Assembly (NCBI GenBank): GCA_921293015.1
Contig: OV121086.1
Location: 43,107,402 to 43,171,401 of the forward strand
Reading direction: 5' to 3'
Source of the DNA: Phorcus lineatus
Lineage: Eukaryota > Mollusca > Gastropoda > Trochida > Trochidae
Length of the DNA stretch: 64,000 bases
Below, piece by piece: positions 28,901 to 40,900 of this stretch. Position numbers and translations under genes: made by a program. The notes under the pieces are model-generated. The model made no database searches. It was not told the DNA's origin and was given only the letters and a program-made list of their open reading frames with translations. Within the stretch, counting starts at the first letter, position 1. Each line of letters starts with the position of its first letter.

Positions 28901-31900
28901 CAAGATCTACTCACCTATAACAAGTGAGATGATTTTAGATCCATTTGGTATATTATATCAAAACAACGAAAAGCAATGCAGAAAAATAACAAACAAACTG
29001 CGCAAATTTATAAAATGGATATGCCCACCCTTCAAAGCAATGCTACAATTAAGGAGGTGTTCATGTATCTTAGTTTAATTTCATTAAGATTTATCCATAA
29101 CGATGTATTATTATTTACATAGAGAAAGAATTCGAAGAGTCATTTATGCCAAACTGTATAAATGGTATTATTTCAACAAGAAGACCCGACTGTTGCTAAA
29201 ACTATCATTTTAAAGCCTTTCGGTTTAATATAGACAATATCACTGACAAACAGTGTGTCATGAACACGAAGTGACACTTTAAGCGCAGCCATATTGCCGA
29301 TCTCGACTCGTTCAAATTATATGTCTGATTTTCACTTAAATTCGGTGACATACAAAATGAAACACCCGTAACTCCCTAATATACATTTCTCTATACACCT
29401 GAATTGTTTCCACCTTATGTCATTTTGAGGATAACTTTTGTAACGCTTCAAACTCGCGATATGATTGGTCCATTGAGAGGAGCTATTACAGTCTCTGTAA
29501 TCAAACATTTCGGCGTGGATTTTGCGAAATAGCCAGTACATTTCGAATCTTAAGATGACATCTCTGTATTATTTGGATCTCTTATCGTATAGAGTACTGT
29601 TAGCTTTCACAAGGGAAAAAACTTGCTCTGTTTTGACAGAAGAACTTGGGCCCCTTTTCCAGTCATAATGTTTCGGAGAATAGAATCTTTCCACTGTTTG
29701 TTATGTTTTCATACATATTTTATGTACATACCAGTAAAGAAACACGTTATAATCAATATCACGTGAATGACAAAACCTTATTATACTATGAATCGACTAT
29801 TTTTATCGTAAGTTAAGGAAATCACTTTCCTTGATTGCCCATATGCTTAGGATATACCTTATTGAAATGACGTCATCATGCGATTTCATTTGCGTTGCGT
29901 ATTTTCGCTTCGTATTGCAACGCATGCAAAATTCGCACTTAGTGTATTGTATAAATGTAAAGATTACTGTTTGCGTTTTTCCGACGCAACACAGGACACA
30001 CTGCATTAAAAAACTGCTGTAGTGTAAATCCAGCCTAAATTTGATAGACTTGCATGGACGTTTGTAAATCTCACTGAAATCAGCTCTTATGTTTTCCGTC
30101 GTACCCCGCCCGCTGCGTTTCTTGATCTGATCACGGCTCCTTAAAAGTCGTATCTGAGGACCTTGACATAACCTTTCACCTCTAATCAATTTAACCAATC
30201 ACATGTCCGCGTATATATGGTTTTTGTCCGATCATCTCAGATAATGGAAAAGTTTGAATTGAGTGAATCAACCAATGCACACATTCTGAGTTCTAAATAT
30301 GTAACTTTATCACTTTTAATTTAAAATGTTTCTGTTTGTGCTACAGTTCATTTATTTATCTGCCCCCATTCATTTCAATTCTTACTTCAAAATTGAAAAT
30401 TAGAAACGAATTCCTAAAGAGCTTTTCACAAAATGGTGTCGACCTCACTTTAAGATAAATGCTTTGTAGACCTTATCAAGATTATGTCGTAGTTTTGTTT
30501 TGGTACATGTAAATTTCTTTGCTGTTACTTCCCTCATTTCTGAAAACTGTTTTCTGGACGAAGAAAAAGCCATATCAAACTCACTATCGTACTCGAGGTC
30601 CCAGACATAGCTTAATTTCCGACCAAATAAAGCATATTCGTATGGATAGTAAACAAACACAGGACCATTTTTCATTAATCCAAGCTCGCCGCTAATGGTT
30701 GAAATATTGCCCATGCGGCGTTAAACAATAACTCACTCACTCACTCAAAAGTTTGAGATTGGGTAGTTTGTATAATTAGTTTCTCTCGCGCATATCACAT
30801 TACGTAAGGCTTAACTTGATTAAAATGTTAATGTTAATCAAAGTTTGAACCTTCTGATATGTATGTTAAGATTTATTTTATTACATGTGGACAATGATAA
30901 TTAATAACCAGTATATATATGTAAAGAGACATATATTATCACGGATTTTAGAGTGGACATAATATGCTCTGGTAACGTCTTTAAAACTTATAAATATTCT
31001 AGAGAACATAATGTTGAAAACATGTAGTTTTCAAATATAAAAAAATTAACGATATATTTATTTAGTGGCAATCTGAGAAACATCAGCCATTTAAGTCTAA
31101 TATCAAAAACTGATTGAAAGTATATAACAATAATGTATTGATTTTTATCAATTCATTAGAGTAATGATATTTTATCCTCCACAGACAAACAGAGAATAAA
31201 AGGCTTCACCGTATCAGTCGATGGTGATCTTTGTTACACCTCGCCTCCTTACAACACACCGGTCCCACCAATATCAATACACTGTACAAGGCCGATGATT
31301 GGAAGCAATATTACAATAAGAGCACACCAGGAGCAGTTTATCCTGAATCTTTGTGAAGTAGAAGTTTACGGTGAGTAATGACAGTCCTGTTATCAATTGC
31401 TGCCATACGTGTACGCATGTTTAATAAATGTAAATTCATATTACTTCTCATATTACGTTGTAAATTCATATTACGTTTTCCCGTTCTTTCGATTCAGCAG
31501 GAAGACAAATAACTTGAATTATTGTGAAATCTCAAAGTTAGATTTCAAAGCAATAATGTAATGTTGAGTGTGTCATTTCTGCAGTTGTGAAGATGTTAAG
31601 TAATAAAAGCTCCACATACCAAGAGCACATACTATTCATACTCATTTATATCCATGATAATTGATAAACAATGAAGAAAGAGCCGTTCATTTATTTAACG
31701 AATGAGAATTTATTCATGAATCCATTTCATAATCTCATTCTACAAGCTCTCAGACACAAAAGACGGTAACTCATATTTAGGGTCCAAGAACAACTTGTAA
31801 CTGACGAAAAGTTTTTTGAATACGAGGAAGCCACTTCAAGAGTGATACTCAACTATACACCTTAATTTTGATGCTGTTTTTAAGAAAATATTTTTTTTAT

Positions 31901-34900
31901 GTCAAATGGCGGTCGCCATGATTTGAAAATAAAGAAAAGATAACTCTTAGTTATCTGTTCGAGAACATTAATGTTATTTTTGCGTACTTTTTGTTTATTG
32001 TGGTTGGGTTAGTGCATGCAAATTTGAAATACCGTGAATCATACACAGATCAGTATCCAGGAAGTCGTTTACGAAAGTTACGAGAGAAGGCTACTATGTT
32101 TTATCCTTGATATAGATAACACGTGGTTAGTGACATTTTCAAAGAGGCTTACCAATAATTTCACAACATTATAAAACGAACTATAAGTATTGATAGAATG
32201 ATTAAAAATTAATAAATGATTTATGCTAAGACTAATCAACAATGCCTTGCAACGCCGTAGGAAAGCTTTCACGCTCTTGACGCCGATGAAAGGCTTTACT
32301 TGTTTTATTTTTCTCGGTGTGCGTTCTCCTTTATCTTATTGTAAAACTAAATCGACCAAAATGTTATCATCACTATCATGTTTCAACTGGGTTATGTTAC
32401 AATCATTTACTGGTAGAATTATTCTATAAATAGGAGTGTACCCTTGAATTTCGTTGCGACAAAAAACCCTGAGTGGACTGTCCTTTTAATATAAAATACC
32501 AATGTAAGTATTCATAGTCAAAGTAAACATTCGGATGGCATTTGGAAGTGATATACATAAAGAAAACAATATAACCTCGATACAAATGTTTTTAGGAAGT
32601 TCACGATGTTTCTCAGTAAATTTTTACTCCTTTGTCGGGTTGGATGTAAGTAGATTTGAAATTGGTTACATATAATACCATAACAAGTATTAAACATTAC
32701 ACAACATTGAAAAAAACTAATTGGGGAGATGAATTAAATGAGAATGTAATAAAATGTTGATTATTCCTGTAAAAACACGAGATAAGTACACATACGAGTG
32801 GCAAAATAAACCATAGCCTCTATCTTATTGAAGTAGAAAGTACAAGGTAATACATTGATGATTGGATGTTCAATTAGAATTGCAGTACACAAAACTCAAA
32901 GGTGACCTTAAGTCACTAAGGTAGCCTTAGTGCAATGTTGAAGGAAAAGTAAAAAGCTTGAAAAATATTTATTAGGAATATTATCTATACCAAGCAATCC
33001 AGATTTACGACTTATTTGCATTTATGTCTTCATAAAGACCCAGATGTAGTCGATATTCTAGACTCTCCATGTCTCTGTATCCAGAATGTGCCGATGGTGT
33101 CTTTGGCGAGAGATGCAGTTCACTATGTAACTGTAAGAACCCTGATGAAGTGTGTGACAAGTTGACTGGTCAGTGTCAGAGTGGATGTGTGGACGGGTAT
33201 ATAGGAGATGGGTGTCAGACAAGTGAGCAGAGAGTTCTTTGTTTTCAATTATTTATAGAGTAATATGTATAATAAATAGAGTCAAAGACAACGTAAGTAA
33301 TGCCTTATCATTAAAAAATGAATGTTTTGCTGTAGGGATAGATTACACATTTCACAAGGAATACGAGCTTCTTTAAATAATCGAATCTTTAAAAAAAAAC
33401 CTCATCTCTCATATTATCAATAGTGTGCCCTTATGGAAAGTACGGATTAAACTGTAGTGAGGTGTGTGGACAATGTTTGGAGTAGAACTATAGCCATGTA
33501 GATAGAAAGCTTAAGAGCACCCCTAGCTGCAGGATTTCACCCAAGTATTTTATTATAACAATATATATATTTCAACACGCGCTGATTTTAGGAAGGAATG
33601 TCCAATTTTATTGTTGCCATACACTGTATCTAAATTGTAGATATCACTTCGTCTTGGTATTATAGCTTGATCCTACACAAGCGATATCTACTGTGGAATC
33701 AAGAATTGAATGGTAAATTGTTCTTATAGAAAAAACAACAAATAACGATTCAAACGTAATTGTGGAAACTTATTGATAACAGACACGGCGTGAATTGTAG
33801 GTCGTTATTGGTTAGTATGTCAAATATGTAAATGGATTGCAGAATTTCGACTTCTTAACATCTCTTTGCCCGTTTTTAATTTACAATAGAAAACAGGAAA
33901 ATGCCATAATGTTGGCCTTTTGGGATAAATATGCAACTTGAGCATCACTTAACTCAGGTCAAATGATACCTTGCCCCTTTTTAAGCAATGTCCAAATTTA
34001 ATGAAACATACTCTGTGTCACTTTTATACCGTGGGCGGTTTTTATTTTGGGCAAAACGACAATGAGCCTGATCTGGGGTTCTTGTTTATCCATATATATA
34101 TGTTTTATTTAGAATAAAAAGTTGGGAGGCGTCCCATCTTAAGGTTGGCATCGGCAGTTGGGATGATAAACTGAACGCCAAAAGAAATGTTACACCTCTT
34201 TGAATTTGAAAACATAAAAAGTTACGTGTTCAGAGGAATCTGCTTTGTTGTGTTGTAACACTCCATCAGTTTAGTGTTTTGTGCTAAAATAGCAGACCTG
34301 TTACTTTAATGGTACATAAGTCATCGCCAGTTCTTCATAGGTTGGGTCAATTGTCCTATTTTCGATCATGCCATAATTGAAGTGAAAATTGTAAAAATTA
34401 ACCAAACTGACTTTGTTTTCTTTAATAATGAATGCACATAAATAAAACAGGTAATGAGTTATGTTTTTGGAAATATTTATTCGTTATATTGTCAGAATAT
34501 GACGAAATTTTGAGATTTGTTATTTTCCTATTCTAAACACAACCATTATATTCTAAGAAAACGTTTTTGTTAAAAATTTGCTTCGACTGTTTTAGGTAAG
34601 CTTTGGCACATGTTTACGGACTAGATTTGTTCCCAAATCTTTCTAAATAGTGTACTTTTTAAACATTTTGTTTTTCATCAGAAGGATCATGTCACCAAAT
34701 CGTAACCATAGAATTTTTACCACGCATGAAATGCACGTGAAATCAGTTGGTGACAGGTATAGAAGGCACCTGTATTCATTATTGTACACCATAATTCGAT
34801 TACATTGGCGAGATTAACAATTGAAGAGCGGGAAAGAGCGACTGGAATGCTGTGGACTGGGTCCACTGATGGAGAAGTCGCAGCCGCATTCGGATGTCAC

Positions 34901-37900
34901 AGTCTCACCATTCTTAGGCTGCTTGGACGTCTACAACAGACTGGATCGACACGAGGCCGCCAGTGACAACCCCTAATGAAGACCGGTACCTACTTAAACT
35001 GCATCTCAGGAACCGTTTTCAAGCCGCGACAACAACAGCTTCGACTGCACTTGGACACTAAATCAGTCCCCAGACGGTGAGAAATGGCTCCGACAACATA
35101 GACTGAAGTCTATGCGACTGAAGTCTAGGCCGATGCGAGCAATACTGTTGACGCGCCGACATCGACAAAACAGGGTTGCTTGGGCCAGAAATGTTCGACG
35201 TTTGCCGATCTATAACTGGCAGAGAGTGTTATTTTCCGACGAAATTCGGTTCCAGATGCACGTAGAACACGGGAGAAGGGAGGTCTACCGTCACCGGGGT
35301 GAGAGGGAGGCACGCTGTTGCGAACATGAAGTTATCCCTTTCGGTGGAGGCGGCGTCATCGTCTGGGGTGGGATACGTGACAACGCAACCACCGACCTCA
35401 TTGTCATTGGCAGCAATCTGACGGCGCAGAGGAACATTGACAGGGTCCTACAGCCAGAGGTCATCCCATTCCTGCAACGCCATCCAAACACCCTTTTCCA
35501 AATGAACAATGCTCGTCCTCATGTAGCCAGAGTGACGTTACAGTACCTCAACGTCAACAACGTCCACGTTTTGCCTTGGCCTGCCAGATCGCCCGATATG
35601 AATCCCATCGAGCACCTCTGGGATTACATCGATCGAAGGATCCGTCAACGTCACACACACGTCAACAACTTATTGCTGCATTGAGGGCCGAATGGAGGCA
35701 GATACCACCTACTTTCATCAGACGACTGATGTTTTCAGTGAGACGAAGAGTTCAGGCATGTTTGAATGCCAACGGCGGACATACCAGATACTGATCACAT
35801 ACAATTTGTCATTAAACTAAGGATTATTCTATGATTTTGTTGTTTTTGTGCATGATCGGAAATCGGACAATTGACCCCACCCATGAAGAACTGGCGATAA
35901 CTTATTTACCATCAAAGTTACAGGTCTGCTATTTTAGCACAAAACACTAAACTGATGGAGTGTTACAACACAACAAAGCAAATTCCTCTGAACACGTAAC
36001 TTTTTATGATATTCAAATTCAAAGAGGTGAAACATTTCTTCTGGCTTTCAGTTTACACACTCTTTTATATGAATAAACATATTGTCAATCATAATCCTTA
36101 GCAAGAACAGACAATTCGGAATGAACATCTGTTATGAATGACTTAAATGATAATTGATCGAATTCTGACTAGAATAGTAGCATGTCACAACTATAACCTC
36201 ACCGCAAATATCTAACCACAATAAGATTATCGTTTTGCTTGGACTTGGGACTTTAATGTGCATTGGATGATGTGTGGGATTCGAAATGGTCTGTTTCATG
36301 TTTTACTCAAAGGACTGCCATAACTTCTGAAAGACGATAGACAATGATCTTAAATTGGATTGGTGTTTTATATCTATATTTTAATTGTGCATTTGAGAAT
36401 GCAGGTTGATGCTTGTGAAAAATACGTATATGTTGTTACAGATATAAACATACATCATACACTTGGATGCATTCAAACATCATTTGATTATTTGATTCCT
36501 TCCTTGCTTTAAAGAGGCCTGGTAGTAAATACATGTAGGATCAATTATGAAGATCATGAATTACAATGCAGTTTGGATGAGACTGATTCTCTTTTCTCGA
36601 ATGAACCATATCATTCCAACAAGAGATTAATGTTACATGAACTGTGAATAGTGACAATAGAGACTTCAAATTTCATTAAAGTCATTTTTTTCCGTCATAT
36701 CAGATGATGTTCTTGAATGTCATTAAGAGGATATCTAACTCAAACTTTCAGGGTCATAGTTTATATATTCGTTGGCATAACGTGATTTCAAATTGTATAG
36801 ACTGATATATATTCTGATTTTTTTGTTCATCATTCTAAACCTAATGATCGGAATTTGAAAATAATTTGCATTTTTCCAATTTAACCAATACCCAAAAATA
36901 CCCAAAAATGGGTAAAATGATCCATTACCTAAACAGTGATTTCCCGATTTTAAGTTTTGGGTATTTGGGAATTCCTGATAAGGTGTATGTTTATTTGCCA
37001 CAGAGTGCGTGGATGGAAAGTTTGGAGCTGGGTGTAACTCGTCCTGCAACTGCATGTACTCCGAGGTTTGCAACAAGAAAACAGGTCACTGTAACAGTGG
37101 ATGTAGTGCTGGGTTCACAGGAACAGGATGTCAGGAACGTAAGTATTAGAACTTTCCTAAGGGATTGAATATGTTGGCGTGGATTTGCAGTGCTTTTGAT
37201 AGCATCACAGTAACATGACATGTTCGCAGATATTTGTTCGTTTTTAGGTTTCCTCGAAAGAAAATGAAACTGAAACTTTTGATAAGTTCCATCTTTAACT
37301 CCGTTAAACAAAGTTGTATATTTACAGTTAAAATATCAAATATGTGAACATAAAATGATTTCATTAGATAATCTTTTTGAATGATAGTATAATCAAACCA
37401 AAGATGAAAAACTTTAAAAGAGTACGATATCTGCATACTGACATTAAAAATAGCATATAATTATATAACGTACAACCGATTCTATTTTCAAATATACTTT
37501 TTAAAATTTGTTGGTTTTGAACAATACGTTAAAACAATAATAGCCCTTTTTCTACTTTTCTTGTAAAACAATACTTTTTTAATCTTCAGCTTGCCCTAAT
37601 GGTCACTACGGGTTTAACTGTAGTGAGGTTTGTGGACACTGTAGGGGAGGAGGCACTTACTGTAACCATGTTGATGGAAAGTGTACCTATAGATGTGAGA
37701 GTAACTGGACCGGAGATCAATGTAAAGGTACCTGATAAACAAGTTATAGATCATTTCATGATAACCAACACTACCATATTAAAGTTTGGTTTTGCAGAGT
37801 AAAATCTGGACTGGAGCTCATTGTTGAGTGAAATAGAATATGAGTTTGATCAATAATATCTATTTTACCGAATGTCTCTAACTCATTAAATGAATAAACC

Positions 37901-40900
37901 AATGGTTACACAATCTTGGTCATAAGTATGTAACTGTGTCGGCGCTCAAAACCACGGTTCAGTTATAAGAAGCCAGCAATCAAAGGTCAGAGACAGAGTC
38001 TCAAGATGGAATTGTTGTATTGAAACATGCATAAACAAGCGCCTTTTTGTCCTGTTCGGAATTGCACTCCTTGAACAACAACGACTTCTCACCACGACCC
38101 ACTATACATGTATATGTAGACACACACTAAATGACATCATGTTGTCAGAGGTAATGTTGAAGATTATTGCCACAAGATAAATAGATAATAAGATATATTA
38201 TACACAAATTATAAATTGATGAACGTTGTTACTTTAACAAATAAAGTTGATGTTAGGTTTAATAATGAAGGGTTTCAAGTGTTTGTGGAAACAGTTGCTC
38301 AAAATATACTTACGCAAGACCAATTCAGTACTGTTTTGTAAATTAAAATTGTTTCTGGTGCCTTACATTGGAGGAGGAAAAACGGATGACAAATCTTCAG
38401 ATATTTCACTATGGTATATTCTTTGAAAACAATTATTTTTCGGATTATTCTTTTTGTCGATTCAAAGACTAGTAATGAATTTTGCAAATTGCAGCATGCG
38501 AGGATAAAAAGGTATTTGCGTTATAGCGGTATAGTATTAAAAACACTAGGCTGTGACCGGTATATCCTGATCAGGGGAGGTAACTCACTTTGTGTCGAAC
38601 ACGCATATTTGGAGATCGAATAAGGATCAATCAACCTAAATGTGGAGATAAAAATAACAGCTAACAGTAAATGTAAAATGTAAAGAGCCACTCCGTGAGT
38701 TGTTGGAATCATATATGCCAAACTTAATAAATTGTGTCATTTGATCGCGAAGTATCGACTGTTACCAAAAAGACACATTTAAAAGGTAATTGGATTTTTA
38801 CAGTGACAATGTGAAGGTAGAACGTCGCATTTTGATCGAATACCGGACAGTGGCGCGCGTCAAATAGGCAAACGTAATTTTTGAGACTAATCTAAAACAG
38901 CAAGGAGGGCAGTTAGGAGTTGGTGGTGTTTGTAAGGTTATATAACTTGTATCCGTGTATATACAAGTTTTGAATATATTAGAAAAATATTTGGAAATAG
39001 AGAAAGATTAATTTTCTGCATTATCATAATCGATTCAAATAGTATGCGCATTGTTGCAGTGTTTAGCTAGTGTGTAAAATAGTTACCGATCTCGACCTTA
39101 TAGCCCCTGCGTTCATGATATACCTGCTGGTAGGTTCATATGACTTGAACCCAAGATAGAGGTCGGTAACTATTGCATCATACAACGCATGCACATGTAG
39201 CTTATGAACTGAAAAGTTGATTGTAAAAAAGCTAAACAGATATGAAAATTTGTTGATGTCACATGTATATGCCGCCAATAGTAGAATTGGATGATAAAGT
39301 TAAATCATATTAAAAAAAAGGTATTTCAAAATTCATCAATAAATAAAACTCAACTTAGCGTTTAGTTAAACAACACCACGCATGAATGAACCTTCGAATT
39401 AAGACAGAGGTTGTATATATGACTGAGCTACCTCTGCTGGGAGAGAATGAAGAATGTGTAGTACCTGACTTTAACTTTGACCATCAAACACAGAATGCGA
39501 GGATAGAAAGTTTGGAGTGCGTTGCAGCTACTCCTGCAAGTGTAAGAACCCGGACGAAGTCTGTAATAAGACAACTGGTCACTGTAGCAGTGGATGTAGT
39601 GACGGGTACACGGGAAATGGATGTCAAACACGTGAGTTTTTGTAACCTCAACCTTTTTCATTTTACGGACCGTGTTTATTAGAAAATAAGGTATATATTT
39701 TCATTTGAACACAATACAACTTCAGTCTAGTCTCGTTATTCTTTAGGATTATTAGCAATAATTAATATATGACCCGTGTATAATATACAACTGTTTCAGA
39801 TGAATCTATTACATTTTGAGAAAACAGGAACAAAAATAAAGAAAAATTTATTGATAGGTAATAACGTTACATTTAGGTTGAATGTAGGTTTAAATATTTT
39901 CGGACTTGTATTAAATTTCTAAGGTTGCCAGAGGGGATTTTACGGCTCTCGATGCAGTAAGAAATGTGGACACTGTGCTGGATGGGAGATTAATTGTGAT
40001 CATGTCAATGGAACTTGTAAGAACGGGTGTAGAGGAAACTGGGATGGAGGCCAATGTAAAGGTAAAAACATGAATTTTAAAACATGAGAATTCTAGCACT
40101 CACAAAAACATTGAATTTACGCATGACACACATCTATTGATAGGACGTTTCTATCTGTATGTTTATAAAATAATTCCGAAGATAATCACCAATAAAGTAT
40201 TTTACAGTACCACTAACACCTTACACATAGAAACCGTAAATACACTAACCAGTCTTTCAGAAATCATTTTTGAACTATTATTGATTAAAATTTAATTTTA
40301 ATTTAATTTGTTAATAAAATATGCAATCAGTATTTCTAACATAAGTATTATCAAGTGATTGACTTTGATGATTCCCTTGCGTGTCAGTTTGCAAAAACTT
40401 CTGGTTCGGAGAAGAATGCAGCACTAAATGCACATGTAAAAATTATAATGAAGTGTGTAACAAGAGAACAGGGGAGTGTGCAAAGAGCGGTTGTCAGGAT
40501 AGACGGACTGGACTGGACTGTCAAACACGTATGTTTTTCCAGAAAAAGAATGTTGAAAGAGGTCTAAAAATAAGGTTGTGTTTGTAGCTAGATTTCCTGA
40601 TTTTATTTGTCATCGGTATCAGCTGCATGGATACCACGGACATTTTCAATAACTGTTTACAAATTTTGAATGTCATTCATTGTACTTTTAATGGATGCGG
40701 TTCCTTTGAAAATATGTTTGCTTTATTTTGCAATTAGCTCAAACTTTTGGTGGAAAGATAACAGAACAAATTATTTCATGTGGACCCAACTCATCTATCT
40801 AGATTAAACATTCGTCAAACAAAAAAAGTAAAATAAACTTTTGACATGAAGAAAATTGCCATTTATTAATTTCATTTCTAAATTGTTTGCGCAACGACCG

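Larger units (their letters stand above)
34169..36053 (+). mobile_element. Tc1/mariner element with about 203-bp terminal inverted repeats and TA target duplication
   Basis: Left end AACTGAACGCCAAAAGAAAT is mirrored at the right end (GGCTTTCAGTT), and each is bordered by TA (34167-34168, 36054-36055). The inverted repeats are 34169-34371 and 35850-36053, roughly 90% or more alike by eye. Between them lies a transposase: N-terminal HTH from about 34810 ([16 protein letters not shown]), catalytic part from 35112 with [36 protein letters not shown] and a C-terminus ending ANGGHTRY at 35794. The second catalytic Asp is Asn here (N-N-A-R-P-H instead of D-N-A-R-P-H), and the frame is broken near 34965 and near 35660. 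The copy is therefore dead. It sits in the intron after the decayed exon at 33424. Confidence 0.92.

Noticed and set aside
30445-30714. 89-residue minus-strand frame beside the SINE tail
   Set aside because: No motif recognised, and its position against the tail suggests it is repeat body.
28672-31370. Calling exons 3-4 a true fucose-binding F-lectin
   Set aside because: The fold signature is present but the His and Arg sugar-contact motif is not visible, so only galactose-binding-like is supported.
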